Positions 1 through 9,086 of a stretch of 64,000 bases of DNA are shown here, piece after piece (positions within the stretch are counted from its first letter, which is position 1; every line of letters starts with the position of its first letter). The DNA lies in contig NZ_CP018319.1 of the NCBI RefSeq assembly GCF_001952935.1, positions 733,501 through 797,500 of the forward strand, read 5' to 3'. Under the pieces are notes generated by a model. That model saw nothing but the letters and a program-made list of their open reading frames with translations. It was not told where the DNA came from and made no database searches. The stretch comes from Pseudomonas frederiksbergensis. GTDB lineage: Bacteria; Pseudomonadota; Gammaproteobacteria; Pseudomonadales; Pseudomonadaceae. The translations under genes and the position numbers were made by a program.

Positions 1-716
1 GCAATCAGCATGAAGGTGATCGCCACGCTGATTCTGATGTCCGAAACGCCAAGAATGCCGTAACGGAAGGCGTTGACCATGTGCAGCACCGGGTTGGCCA
101 GCGACACGGTCTGCCAGAACGGTGGCAGCAAGGAGATCGAGTAGAACACCCCGCCCAGGTAGGTCAGCGGTGTCAGCACAAACGTCGGGATGATCGAGAT
201 GTCATCGAAGTTGCGCGCAAACACAGCGTTGATGAAGCCCAGCAGCGAGAAGATCGTCGCCGTCAGCACCACCACCAGAATGGTCACGCCCAGGTGATGC
301 ACCTGCAACTCGGTGAAGAACAGCGACAGCAACGTCACGATGAGCCCGACCATCAAGCCGCGCAGCACACCGCCCAGGGTGTAGCCGATCAGAATCGTAT
401 GCGGCGACACCGGCGACACCATTAATTCTTCGATGGAACGCTGGAACTTGCTGCCGAAGAAACTCGAGACCACGTTGCCGTAGGAGTTGGTGATCACCGA
501 CATCATGATCAGCCCCGGCACGATGTACTCCATGTAGGTGAAACCACCCATGTCACCGATCTGCCGGCCGATCAGATTGCCGAAGATCACGAAGTACAGA
601 ACCATGGTGATGGCTGGCGGCAGCAGCGTCTGCGGCCAGATCCGGGTAAAGCGTTTGACCTCTCGGTAAACGATGGTGTTGAGGGCAACGAGGTTGGGTT
701 GCAGCTCGGAACTCAT
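1..716 (-). CDS. ABC-2 type transporter permease (C-terminus cut by window edge)
   Basis: Membrane subunit of a two-gene ABC exporter of the YadH/ABC-2 family. It begins at ATG 716, which overlaps the stop of the ATPase gene by four bases (ATGA), so the two are translationally coupled. The 238 codons in the window begin MSSELQPNLVALNTIVYREV and contain several long hydrophobic stretches. Residues near FQRSIEELMVSPVSP form the amphipathic loop typical of ABC-2 permeases. E. coli YadH has about 256 residues, so only the last few codons are missing. The substrate cannot be told from sequence. The order permease-ATPase-GST-hypothetical-FadE resembles P. aeruginosa PA2811-PA2815 (from memory). Confidence 0.9.
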   Translation of the reverse strand, partial: MSSELQPNLVALNTIVYREVKRFTRIWPQTLLPPAITMVLYFVIFGNLIGRQIGDMGGFTYMEYIVPGLIMMSVITNSYGNVVSSFFGSKFQRSIEELMVSPVSPHTILIGYTLGGVLRGLMVGLIVTLLSLFFTELQVHHLGVTILVVVLTATIFSLLGFINAVFARNFDDISIIPTFVLTPLTYLGGVFYSISLLPPFWQTVSLANPVLHMVNAFRYGILGVSDIRISVAITFMLI

Positions 717-1645
717 ACCGCCACCTTCGACAGATTTTTCTCCACCAGGGACACGAACAACTCCTCGAGGCGATTGGTTTTGTTACGCAGGCTCAACACT
801 TCGATGTTCTGCTGCGCCAATTGAGTGAACAGCGCAGTGATGCCCATGGCCTTGTCGACCTGAACTTCAAGGGTGTGGCTGTCGAGCAGCTTGGTCGGGT
901 AACCGAGCAACTGCGGCGCGGTTTGCAGGGTGTTTTTGAGGTCGAGCAGGAACGTTTCCACATGCAGTTGGCCGAGCAACTGTTTCATGCTGGTGTTCTC
1001 GACGATGGTGCCGTGATCGATGATGCCGATGTTGCGGCACAACTGCTCAGCCTCTTCCAGATAGTGGGTGGTAAGGATGATGGTGATGCCTTTCTTGTTC
1101 AGCTCGGTGAGGAACGTCCACATCGAGCGACGCAGTTCGATGTCCACACCCGCCGTCGGTTCGTCAAGGATCAGCAGGCGCGGTTCGTGAACCAGCGCAC
1201 GGGCGATCATCAGTCGACGCTTCATGCCGCCGGACAGTGAACGCGACGGCGTATCGCGCTTGTCCCACAGGCCCAGTTGGGTCAGGTACTGCTCGGCGCG
1301 TTCCTTGGCGATTTTCGGCGGAATGCCGTAATAACCGGCCTGGGTCACCACGATGTCGAAGGTTTTTTCGAACTGGTTGAAGTTGAATTCCTGGGGCACC
1401 ACGCCGATGCAGCGCTTGAGCTGCGCAGGATTCTTGTCCAGGTCATGACCGAAAACATTCACCGTCCCGCTGGTCTTGTTCACCAGGGTCGAGAGAATGC
1501 CGATGGTCGTGGATTTGCCGGCGCCGTTGGGGCCGAGCAAAGCGAAAAAGTCACCTTCGGCGACGTCCAGATCGATACCACTCAAGGCCTGGAAACCGTT
1601 GCCGTAGGTTTTGGTTAGCTGCCGGATGGACAGAGCGGAACTCAT
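713..1645 (-). CDS. ABC transporter ATP-binding protein (YadG-like)
   Basis: Cytoplasmic ATPase that powers the adjacent ABC-2 permease. The protein has 310 residues. It has Walker A GPNGAGKST, the signature LSGGMKRR, Walker B LLILDEP followed by TAGVD, and the switch histidine in LTTHYLEEAE. A C-terminal extension of about 90 residues is usual for YadG/CcmA-like ATPases. I chose ATG 1645 (MSSALSIRQL) because the family normally starts there. An in-frame TTG at 1663 would add six residues, and neither start has a strong ribosome-binding site. The stop overlaps the permease start. The substrate is unknown. Confidence 0.92.
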   Translation of the reverse strand: MSSALSIRQLTKTYGNGFQALSGIDLDVAEGDFFALLGPNGAGKSTTIGILSTLVNKTSGTVNVFGHDLDKNPAQLKRCIGVVPQEFNFNQFEKTFDIVVTQAGYYGIPPKIAKERAEQYLTQLGLWDKRDTPSRSLSGGMKRRLMIARALVHEPRLLILDEPTAGVDIELRRSMWTFLTELNKKGITIILTTHYLEEAEQLCRNIGIIDHGTIVENTSMKQLLGQLHVETFLLDLKNTLQTAPQLLGYPTKLLDSHTLEVQVDKAMGITALFTQLAQQNIEVLSLRNKTNRLEELFVSLVEKNLSKVAV

Positions 1646-1778
1646 ATCGGATTTACGCACCAAGAAGGGAAGAAAGGGAGAAATAAGGGTGGGCGGCGAC
1701 TATTACAACCACGGCGCACGAGCGCAATGGTGCTTGTCACCGCCACACAAGTACAGTCAAGCGTGTCGATAGTGAGTA

Positions 1779-2402
1779 TTAAGTCAACGCGGTCATAACC
1801 GCTTTCTGATACGCCGGACGCTGTTTCAGGCGTGCATACCAGGCTTGCAGATGAGGCTGCGGTGCGCGCTCGATCGGCATCTCGAACCAGGCATAAATGA
1901 AACTGCCCAGAGGTATGTCGCCCATGCCGATCTCATCGCCGGACAGGTACGGTTGGGTTGCCAACGTCTGGTCGGCCATGGACAGCAGACCATCGCACTC
2001 CTTGATCGCGGCGTTGATTGCGGGCCAGTCCTGCTGGTCTGCCGGGGTACGCAATACGCCCCAGAACACTGTGCGGAACGGCCCGGCAAAACTTGAAGTG
2101 GTCCAGTCCATCCACTTGTCTGCAGAAGCCCGGGCCTGCAGATCCTCTGGATACCAGGCCGTGCCGTTGGCGTGGCGAGCCATCAGGTAACGCACGATGG
2201 CGTTGGATTCCCACAGTACGAAACCCTCGTCTTCAATCACCGGCACGCGGCCATTGGGGTTCATCGCGCGGTACTGCGGCGTATCGACTACACCAAAGGC
2301 GCCGCCGGCATCGATGGCTTCATAGGCCAGGCCAAGCTCCTCGGCGGCCCACAAAGGTTTTCTGACATTCGACGAGTTTTTCCGACCCCAGATCTTCAGC
2401 AT
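1779..2402 (-). CDS. Glutathione S-transferase family protein
   Basis: Soluble protein of 207 residues with the two-domain GST architecture. The N-terminal thioredoxin-like half (about residues 1-80) has NSSNVRK in the position of the catalytic Ser/Cys, the cis-proline in GRVPVIED, and the ESNAIVRYL glutathione-contact segment. The helical C-terminal half ends with the WYARLKQRPAYQKA motif typical of bacterial GSTs. ATG 2402 is preceded by AGAGG. The physiological electrophile is not predictable. It is a monocistronic gene next to the ABC exporter, an arrangement also recalled from P. aeruginosa (PA2813). Confidence 0.92.
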   Translation of the reverse strand: MLKIWGRKNSSNVRKPLWAAEELGLAYEAIDAGGAFGVVDTPQYRAMNPNGRVPVIEDEGFVLWESNAIVRYLMARHANGTAWYPEDLQARASADKWMDWTTSSFAGPFRTVFWGVLRTPADQQDWPAINAAIKECDGLLSMADQTLATQPYLSGDEIGMGDIPLGSFIYAWFEMPIERAPQPHLQAWYARLKQRPAYQKAVMTALT

Positions 2403-2445
2403 GACCGCCTCTTTATGGATGAATGCGCAGGCAGCATACGCCGGA

Positions 2446-3105
2446 TCAGGCGCGACTCAAATCACCCTGCATGTCACCCAGCAGCACGGGCGATTGGTCA
2501 CTGAACAGATGCGGATAGCACTTTTCCAGGTGCTCGAAAAAGAACGCTTCAGGCACGTCGGTGAACTGGCCGTGGTCAATCAGGTATTCCATCAATAGCT
2601 CGCCGTCGCGATTGAACGGATGAAAAACGCTGTCGTTGATTCCGTCGAATTCCAGTGGTGCGACATTGAACAGTTCGCACAAGCCTTGGTTGAACGCTGG
2701 CGTGGCTTTGACCCAGCGGTCGTTCAGGTGAAGCTCTGTATAACCGTGCATGGCGAACACGTCGCTCTTGAGCAACTCGAGCAACCGCGGCGTCGACAAA
2801 TGATTGCGCACATCCGCCAGGCCGATCCGCGCGGGAATCCCGCAATGCCGGGCGGCACCTGCCAACAGCGTGGCTTTGGGTACGCAATAACTCTCCCCCG
2901 CTGCCAGCGCATAACTGCCGCGCAAGGTATTCGGGTCGCGACTGAAGGTATAAGGGTTGTAACGCACGGCTTCGCGCACGGCGTAATAGAGATTGATCGC
3001 CTGCTCTAGAGGATCGCGACTGTTGCCGCGATGTTTTTCGGCGAACTCCACCACCGACGAGTGGTCACTATCGATGAAGCGGCCGGGGCTCAGATACTCG
3101 TGCAT
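2446..3105 (-). CDS. Transglutaminase-like domain protein
   Basis: Protein of 219 residues with the transglutaminase-like cysteine fold. The core (about residues 40-140) has the Cys segment GESYCVPKATLLAGAARHCGIPAR and the His segment MHGYTELHL. The Asp that usually completes the Cys-His-Asp triad, in a WvxvDPt context, is replaced here (WVKATPAFN), so catalysis by the standard triad is uncertain. ATG 3105 was chosen because AGGAG lies eight bases upstream; a longer reading frame runs up to 3249 without a ribosome-binding site. It is divergent from fadE across a 250-bp gap. The substrate is unknown. Confidence 0.85.
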   Translation of the reverse strand: MHEYLSPGRFIDSDHSSVVEFAEKHRGNSRDPLEQAINLYYAVREAVRYNPYTFSRDPNTLRGSYALAAGESYCVPKATLLAGAARHCGIPARIGLADVRNHLSTPRLLELLKSDVFAMHGYTELHLNDRWVKATPAFNQGLCELFNVAPLEFDGINDSVFHPFNRDGELLMEYLIDHGQFTDVPEAFFFEHLEKCYPHLFSDQSPVLLGDMQGDLSRA

Positions 3106-3355
3106 GAGAACAATCTCCTGGGGAAGCCACGAGTCTAGCGACACGTTCAGCACAGAGATAACGACGTTTCGGCCAAACATGGACGCTTTGCCGCCCGCCC
3201 ATCGAACGATTTGCGCGGCCTGGTGCCAACCGGGTCCTACAAAACTCATCGAAGGTTTCCCACGATTTCAATCACATCGCTCTGACCACCCTGTTTTACG
3301 GATGCCGTCTAAGCTCTGAAGGTTGCTTTTGCCCTGGTTTCACGGAGGATTAAAT
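3106..3355. promoter_or_regulatory. Divergent promoter region, transglutaminase-like gene / fadE
   Basis: This 250-bp gap lies between two divergent starts and must carry both promoters. The fadE ribosome-binding site GGAGG is at 3344-3348. I found no convincing PsrA- or FadR-type palindrome and no clear -35/-10 pair. Confidence 0.4.
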
Positions 3356-5803
3356 ATGCTGCTGTTGTGGATACTGGTTCTGGTTGTCGGGATTGCGTAT
3401 TTAGCCCACCGTCGTATCGCCCCGCTGCCCGCCCTGTGCGTCGTTGCCGTTTACGTGGTGGCGATGGGGGCTTTCAGCCGCGCACCAGGCTGGTTACTGC
3501 TGGTTCTGTGGATATTGATCGCGGCTGTCGCTGCGCCCTTGTTGTTGCCCGACCTGCGCCGCAAATATTTCAGCGCGCCAATGTTCAGCTGGTTCCAGAA
3601 AACCCTGCCGCCGATGTCGCAAACCGAACGCGATGCGATCGATGCCGGCACGGTGTGGTGGGATGGCGAACTGTTCAGCGGTCGCCCGGACTGGAACAAA
3701 CTGCTGTCCTATCCAAAAGCGCAGTTGAGCGAAGAGGAACAGGCCTTTATCGACGGCCCGACCGAAGAACTCTGCGCCATGGTCAGCGACTGGCAGATTG
3801 GTCAAGACATGGACCTGCCTCCCGAAGCCTGGGCCTACATCAAGGACAACGGCTTCTTCGCCCTGATCATTCCCAAGGAGTTCGGCGGCAAAGGTTTCTC
3901 CGCCTATGCCCACTCCCAGGTGGCGATGAAACTCGCGACCCGCAGCGGCGACCTTGCCTCGACCGTGATGGTCCCCAACTCCCTCGGCCCGGCCGAACTG
4001 CTGTTGCATTACGGCACCGACGAGCAACGCAACCACTACCTGCCACGACTGGCGCGCGGCGATGAAATCCCGTGTTTCGCACTGACCGGACCACTGGCCG
4101 GCTCTGACGCCGGCTCGATGCCCGACACCGGAGTGATCTGCAAAGGCGAATGGGAAGGCAAGGAAACCCTGGGCCTGCGCCTGAACTGGGAAAAGCGTTA
4201 CATCACACTGGGTCCGGTCGCTACCCTGCTCGGCCTCGCGTTCAAGGCCTATGACCCGGATCACCTGCTGGGTGAGGAGGAAGACCTGGGGATCAGCCTG
4301 GCGTTGATCCCGACCGATATCGCCGGTGTCGAAATCGGGCGCCGCCACCTGCCTCTGGGCGCGTCATTCATGAACGGCCCGAACTCCGGCAAAGATGTGT
4401 TCGTACCGCTGGAGTACCTCATCGGCGGCCAGGAAATGCTCGGCAAAGGCTGGATGATGCTGATGAACTGCCTGTCGGTCGGGCGTTCGATTTCGTTGCC
4501 AGCGGTCGGCACTGGCGCCGCCAAGTTCACCAGCCTGGTGACCGGCCAGTACGCGCAGGTCCGTGAACAATTCAATGTCCCCCTGTCGGCCTTTGAAGGT
4601 ATCCAGGAAGCAATGGCCCGTATCGGCGGCAACGCCTGGATGATGGACGCCGCGCGGATGCTCACGGCCAATGCGGTGGATTTGGGCGAGAAGCCATCGG
4701 TGCTGTCGGCGATTCTTAAATATCACCTCACCGAACGCGGCCGCGAGTGCATCAGCCACGCCATGGATGTTCATGGCGGCAAGGCAATCATCATGGGGCC
4801 GAACAACTACCTCGGTCGCAGCTGGAACGGCGCGCCGATTTTCATCACGGTGGAAGGCGCGAACATTCTCTCGCGCAACTTGATGATCTTCGGCCAGGGT
4901 GCGATTCGCTGCCATCCCTTCGTACTCAAGGAAATGGCTCTCGCCGGTCGTGAGGACAAGGATCAGGCCCTCACCGAATTTGATGGCCTGCTGCTCAAAC
5001 ACATCGGTTTCGCCGTGAGCAACGCCGCCAGCACGCTGGTGCTGAACCTTGGTTTCGGCTACTTCGAACACGCGCCAGGCGACAAGCTCAGCCAGGGTTA
5101 CTTCCGCGCCCTCAATCGCCAGGCTGCTGCGTTCGCCCTGCTCGCCGACCTGAGCATGATGCTGCTGGGCGGCGAATTGAAACGACGCGAACGTCTGTCG
5201 GCACGTCTGGGGGATGTGCTCAGCAACATGTACCTCGCCTCCGCCGCACTCAAGCGTTACCACGACCTCGATTCACCGGAGCACATGGCACCGCTGTTTA
5301 CCTGGGCCATGGAAGAAAGCCTGGGGCAGTCGGAACGAGCACTGGATGAACTGCTGAGCAACTTCCCGAACAAGGTGTTGGGTTGCCTGTTGCGGGTGAT
5401 CGTGTTTCCGTTCGGTCGTCGTCACAAAGGGCCATCGGACAAACTCGGCGCCGAAGTGGCGGCGGTGATCGGCCGCGCCAAGGGCGATCCGACCCTGGAA
5501 GAGTTGCTCGGCGGTTGCTACCGGCCGCAATCCACTGATGACCCGGTCGGCGCCCTGCAACAGGCGTGCAACCTGCTGAGTGCTGCGCAACCGCTGCGCA
5601 AAAAGCTGCATGTCGCGCTCAAAAGCGGCCAGGTCAAACCGGTCGCCGGGGAACACGTCATCGATGCAGCGCTTGAAGCTGGCGTGTTGCAGCCGGGGGA
5701 AGCGCAGACCCTGCGTGACGCCGAAGCAGCGCGGCGCAAGGTGATTGATGTCGATGATTTCGATAAAGATGAACTGACACTGGGTGAAGGAAAGGTCCGC
5801 TGA
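3356..5803 (+). CDS. fadE: Acyl-CoA dehydrogenase, FadE type
   Basis: Large membrane-anchored flavoprotein of 815 residues, matching E. coli FadE in length (814). It catalyses the first, alpha-beta dehydrogenation step of fatty acid beta-oxidation on acyl-CoA. About 70 N-terminal residues form hydrophobic membrane segments, beginning MLLLWILVLVVG. They are followed by the N-terminal helical, beta-sheet (FALTGPLAGSDAGSMPDTG) and C-terminal helical domains of acyl-CoA dehydrogenases. A FadE-specific C-terminal extension follows. ATG 3356 has GGAGG upstream; the frame is open further to 3323 but without a better start. P. aeruginosa PA2815 (FadE4) is recalled at the same place. Confidence 0.95.
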   Translation: MLLLWILVLVVGIAYLAHRRIAPLPALCVVAVYVVAMGAFSRAPGWLLLVLWILIAAVAAPLLLPDLRRKYFSAPMFSWFQKTLPPMSQTERDAIDAGTVWWDGELFSGRPDWNKLLSYPKAQLSEEEQAFIDGPTEELCAMVSDWQIGQDMDLPPEAWAYIKDNGFFALIIPKEFGGKGFSAYAHSQVAMKLATRSGDLASTVMVPNSLGPAELLLHYGTDEQRNHYLPRLARGDEIPCFALTGPLAGSDAGSMPDTGVICKGEWEGKETLGLRLNWEKRYITLGPVATLLGLAFKAYDPDHLLGEEEDLGISLALIPTDIAGVEIGRRHLPLGASFMNGPNSGKDVFVPLEYLIGGQEMLGKGWMMLMNCLSVGRSISLPAVGTGAAKFTSLVTGQYAQVREQFNVPLSAFEGIQEAMARIGGNAWMMDAARMLTANAVDLGEKPSVLSAILKYHLTERGRECISHAMDVHGGKAIIMGPNNYLGRSWNGAPIFITVEGANILSRNLMIFGQGAIRCHPFVLKEMALAGREDKDQALTEFDGLLLKHIGFAVSNAASTLVLNLGFGYFEHAPGDKLSQGYFRALNRQAAAFALLADLSMMLLGGELKRRERLSARLGDVLSNMYLASAALKRYHDLDSPEHMAPLFTWAMEESLGQSERALDELLSNFPNKVLGCLLRVIVFPFGRRHKGPSDKLGAEVAAVIGRAKGDPTLEELLGGCYRPQSTDDPVGALQQACNLLSAAQPLRKKLHVALKSGQVKPVAGEHVIDAALEAGVLQPGEAQTLRDAEAARRKVIDVDDFDKDELTLGEGKVR

Positions 5804-5831
5804 TTCCGCTGACCCTGTGCCTTCTACCTGT

Positions 5832-5872
5832 AAAAACGGACGCGGGCGCTTTATACTCCCGCGCCCGTTTTG
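5832..5872 (+). terminator. Possible terminator after fadE, with a -10-like loop
   Basis: The arms CGGGCGC (5843-5849) and GCGCCCG (5861-5867) are flanked by an A run and a T run. The loop contains TATACT (5852-5857), so the element could also supply the -10 box of the downstream small gene. No matching -35 box is evident. Confidence 0.4.
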
Positions 5873-5890
5873 CTCTTGAGGACTTATCTC

Positions 5891-6298
5891 GTGTCCAATG
5901 TCGTTGCCGATCATCTTGTCTTGCTCGACCACCTGCGCAGCATCCTGGTCGCCGTAGGTGAGGCCGAACAGGTTCCCGAAGAAAGCCATGCCTTGTTCCT
6001 GGAGCGCTTCGACGAACTGCGTGCGTTGCTGCCGGTCGACCCGATCGAAAGCCAATACCTGGGCCAGGACATTCTGTGCCAGGTGATCACCCGCTACCCG
6101 CAAATCGCCCACCTGGTCCCACGCGACCTGTTGTGGTACTTCGCCGGTGACTGCCTGCATTACATGCCCGACGATGAAATCGACTTGTATCAGGCGCTGG
6201 AAGAACGTCGTTTCGAAGCTGAACAAAACGACGAACCGTTCGACTGGAACCAGGAAAAACAGCTGCTGGCGATGTCGAAAGACGACAGCAAGCACTGA
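5891..6298 (+). CDS. Conserved Pseudomonas protein (PA2817 family)
   Basis: Small acidic, probably cytoplasmic protein of 135 residues with no signal peptide or membrane segment. It has a helical pattern and a tail rich in Glu, Asp and Lys. GTG 5891 (product begins MSNVVADHL) is preferred because TTGAGGAC lies just upstream; the frame can be read from a TTG at 5870 but that start is unsupported. I recognise it as the family named after PA2817, of unknown function. Its place downstream of fadE is the same as recalled for P. aeruginosa. It ends before a strong terminator. Confidence 0.8.
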   Translation: MSNVVADHLVLLDHLRSILVAVGEAEQVPEESHALFLERFDELRALLPVDPIESQYLGQDILCQVITRYPQIAHLVPRDLLWYFAGDCLHYMPDDEIDLYQALEERRFEAEQNDEPFDWNQEKQLLAMSKDDSKH

Positions 6299-6315
6299 TC
6301 CTCTGTCAGAAATGC

Positions 6316-6352
6316 AAAAGGCCCGCATGGTGATTCATGCGGGCCTTTTTTG
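6316..6352 (+). terminator. Rho-independent terminator
   Basis: A 14-bp perfect stem (AAAAGGCCCGCATG paired with its complement) has a six-base loop and runs into six T residues. It ends the fadE-PA2817 region. Confidence 0.9.
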
Positions 6353-6388
6353 TGCCTTGCTTCGAGTGATGCAGTGGCTCATCGGGCC

Positions 6389-6499
6389 CCTTCGCGGGCA
6401 AGCCCCTCCCACAGGGGATCTCCATTGATGGCAAAATTTATATCCAACACCGATTCAATGTGGGAGCGGCGGTGCGACGGTTCGACTTGCCCGCGAAGG
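6389..6499. repeat. REP pair between PA2817-like gene and LysR gene
   Basis: Two inverted copies of the Pseudomonas REP core are present. The left copy is at 6389-6414 (TTCGCGGGCAAGCCCCTCCCAC). The right copy is at 6460-6499 and is interrupted by extra bases between the GTGGGAGCG and CTTGCCCGCGAAGG halves. They flank an AT-rich spacer and lie just beyond the LysR stop codon. Confidence 0.8.
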
Positions 6500-6505
6500 C
6501 GTCTG

Positions 6506-7504
6506 TCAAAGCAACCCATCACTCTCGGGTAGCTCATACTGCGCAGCGACTCTTCCCAACGCACTCGGCTTACCCGGCTTGCCCAGGGTTGGCTCCTTCT
6601 CCAGGCACTCCACCAGATAGTCGATCAGCACCCGTAACTTCGGTGGCAGATAACGGGTTGGCGAATGCAGCAACCAGGCACCGCCGTGGTAGGACGCCAG
6701 AAAGGTCCAGTCCGGGAGCACCTGCACGATCAGCCCCTGCTCCAGCGCATAACGCGCGGTGAAGTACGGCAAGCTGCCAATCCCGATGTGCTGCAACACC
6801 GCGCCCAAACGCACGCCGGTGTGATTGGCTGCATACCGTCCACGCACACCAACGGTGACAGCCTTGGTGCCTTTCTTGAATTTCCAGCGTGCATCGCTCG
6901 GGGTTTCGCCCAGGTAGATGCAGCTGTGGTTGAGCAAATCGTGGGGATGGGTCGGTGTGCCGTGTTCGGCCAGGTATTGCGGCGTCGCACAGAGCAAATG
7001 ATCGATGGTGAGCAATTGCCGCCCGACCAGTCCGGCAGGTGGCCGATCTGTAATACGAATCGCCAGGTCAACGTTGTCGTCGATCAAATCCACCTGGCGG
7101 TCCTCAAGCAATAGCTCTACATCCACTTTGGGATAGCGGCGCAAAAATTCCGGCATATGCGGATGAATCACGAAACGCCCTACCGCCTTCGGCACACTGA
7201 CGCGCACCAGCCCTTCCGCTTCATGGGTGAACTGGCCGCTGATTTCCATCACCGATTTGGCGGCGCTGACCATTTCCTGGCAACGCTTGAACACCTCTTC
7301 ACCACCGTCGCTCAAGCGCAACTTGCGCGTGGTTCTCTGCAGCAAACGAGTGGCGAGCGCCTTTTCCAGGCGCGAAATGCTGCGGCTGACCGCCGAAGGT
7401 GAAGAGCCCAACTGGCGAGCAGCCTCAGAGAAGCTGCCAGTCTCGACAACCTTGACGAAAATCGCCATTTCACCAAGCAGCGGTAGTGGAAGATTTGTGC
7501 TCAC
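6506..7504 (-). CDS. LysR-family transcriptional regulator
   Basis: DNA-binding regulator of 332 residues. The N-terminal winged helix-turn-helix (about residues 8-67) contains FSEAARQLGSSPSAVSRSIS. A linker helix and a periplasmic-binding-like co-inducer domain to about residue 300 follow. GTG 7504 has AAGGA upstream. It is divergent from the AlaX gene across about 90 bp, and LysR proteins usually control the divergent neighbour. The expected targets are therefore the AlaX-oxygenase-LysE genes. The effector is unknown. Confidence 0.9.
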   Translation of the reverse strand: MSTNLPLPLLGEMAIFVKVVETGSFSEAARQLGSSPSAVSRSISRLEKALATRLLQRTTRKLRLSDGGEEVFKRCQEMVSAAKSVMEISGQFTHEAEGLVRVSVPKAVGRFVIHPHMPEFLRRYPKVDVELLLEDRQVDLIDDNVDLAIRITDRPPAGLVGRQLLTIDHLLCATPQYLAEHGTPTHPHDLLNHSCIYLGETPSDARWKFKKGTKAVTVGVRGRYAANHTGVRLGAVLQHIGIGSLPYFTARYALEQGLIVQVLPDWTFLASYHGGAWLLHSPTRYLPPKLRVLIDYLVECLEKEPTLGKPGKPSALGRVAAQYELPESDGLL

Positions 7505-7595
7505 AGCGCAACAGTCCTTTGAGGTTTGAACGGATTATCACGCAATTCCACGCTTCATATAATAAAAAATAGAATTGTTAATAAGGGCATGGAAT

Positions 7596-8222
7596 ATGAC
7601 GCTTCGCCTCTTTTTCCATAGTGATGACCTCAAGGCCAATGTGGAAGTCCTGGATTGCACGCCCCACGAGAACGAATTTGCCGTGGTGCTGCGCGCCACG
7701 TTGTTTCACCCCCAGGGCGGTGGACAGCCCTTTGACACCGGCTGGATCGGCGAAAGCCGGGTCCTGCGGGTTGTTCAGGATCCGGACCGGATCATTCATT
7801 TCGTCGACCATCCGGTAAAACCGGGCATGACCCAGATTCGGGTCGACGAACAACGCCGCCAGTTCAACTCACGCATGCATTCCGCCGGCCACCTGATCGG
7901 CCACTTCGTCCAGGCCATGGGCTGGATGCCGATCAAGGCTCATCACTGGCCGGGCGAAGGACGTGTGCAATTCAAACCGGCAGAGTCGGCAAAAGACGTT
8001 GATGCCGAGATGATTCAGCACCGCATCGAGCAGTGGATCACCAATGATCTGCCGCGCCTGACATCGATGCGTGAAGGCGCCCGGGAAATCGGTTTCGGTG
8101 ATCTGCCCGCCTATGGCTGCGGCGGCACCCATGTACGCAGCCTGAAGGATTTGGGCACGGTCACGATCGCGTCCCTTTCACTGAAGAAGGGAACGCTGTC
8201 AGTCCACTACAGCGTGGATTGA
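7596..8222 (+). CDS. Alanyl-tRNA editing protein, AlaX type
   Basis: Free-standing trans-editing deacylase of 208 residues, homologous to the editing domain of AlaRS. AlaX proteins hydrolyse Ser (or Gly) mischarged on tRNA-Ala. The motif FHPQGGGQP is near residue 33. The zinc-binding signatures are HSAGHL (HxxxH) and YGCGGTHV (Cys and His). No synthetase catalytic domain is present. ATG 7596 was chosen over an in-frame upstream ATG/TTG at 7575 because the protein then begins with the first editing-domain strand. It lies divergent from the LysR gene and 92 bp before the oxygenase gene. Confidence 0.9.
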   Translation: MTLRLFFHSDDLKANVEVLDCTPHENEFAVVLRATLFHPQGGGQPFDTGWIGESRVLRVVQDPDRIIHFVDHPVKPGMTQIRVDEQRRQFNSRMHSAGHLIGHFVQAMGWMPIKAHHWPGEGRVQFKPAESAKDVDAEMIQHRIEQWITNDLPRLTSMREGAREIGFGDLPAYGCGGTHVRSLKDLGTVTIASLSLKKGTLSVHYSVD

Positions 8223-8314
8223 GCATGTGGGCGATGCCGTTACTGTCATCGCCTGACGCCGGAGGAACCTGCGGTCGCGGGTTCTGTTGACTATTGGATA
8301 GATGGACCTAACAC

Positions 8315-9085
8315 ATGATGCTTGACGTCGAGCGTCTCGATGAGACGTGCATAAAAAAACTGGCCAACGAAGAAGTCCTCGCCATCCGCGTCAAAGGCTT
8401 GTTGCCCAAGCCGCTGGCGATTCAGATCGGCGACAAGATCCTCGCCCCAGGCTTCGAAGGCTATATCAATGCGCCGAGCATCGGTCGCATCGGCATGGCG
8501 TTTTATGAAGCGGAAAACCAGCCGCTGCTGATCGAAGACTATTTCGAACGCGCCACCCGCAACATTGCGGAATTACGCAACCGCTGCGCGCCCTATTCGT
8601 CCCCCGTCGACACCCTGCGCTGCATGCTCGATGAGTCCTGGCCGGCGGGTGCGCACCTGGAAAATCTCTACGGTCGCAAGATGTATGTGGGGCTGTCCCG
8701 GGTGGTGAAACCCGGGATCTGCTTTCTGGCCCACCACGACATTTTCGCCAAGGACGCCCCGGACAGTTATCAGGCCAAAAGCCTGGAAGCGCAGTTCGCC
8801 TGCAATGTTTACCTGAACATGCCCGTCGAGGGCGGTGCGCTGCAGATGTGGGACCACGACATCTCCCCGGACCAGTTCGACGAAATGCGTGGCGACAGTT
8901 ATGGCATCGATCCGGCTTTGCTCGGGACTCCGACCCTGGAGATTCTTCCCGAGCCGGGTGACTTCATCATGTTCAACTCGCGCTGCATGCATTCGGTGAC
9001 TCCGGGTGTGGCTGATCCGCGCTTGAGCCTTTCGTTCTTTGTCGGCTATCGCGGCAATGCTTCACCCCTTACTTTCTGGAGTTGA
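8315..9085 (+). CDS. 2-oxoglutarate/Fe(II)-dependent oxygenase family protein
   Basis: Protein of 256 residues with the facial triad of 2OG-Fe(II) dioxygenases. LAHHDIF supplies His-x-Asp, MHSVTPG the distal His, and DPRLSLSFF the Arg that binds 2-oxoglutarate. These enzymes hydroxylate amino acids, peptides or small molecules; the substrate here is not known. ATG 8315 is followed by a second ATG. The stop is one base before the LysE gene start, so the two are probably co-expressed. Linkage to an amino-acid exporter and a tRNA-editing protein suggests an amino-acid substrate (inference). Confidence 0.85.
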   Translation: MMLDVERLDETCIKKLANEEVLAIRVKGLLPKPLAIQIGDKILAPGFEGYINAPSIGRIGMAFYEAENQPLLIEDYFERATRNIAELRNRCAPYSSPVDTLRCMLDESWPAGAHLENLYGRKMYVGLSRVVKPGICFLAHHDIFAKDAPDSYQAKSLEAQFACNVYLNMPVEGGALQMWDHDISPDQFDEMRGDSYGIDPALLGTPTLEILPEPGDFIMFNSRCMHSVTPGVADPRLSLSFFVGYRGNASPLTFWS

Positions 9086-9086
9086 G

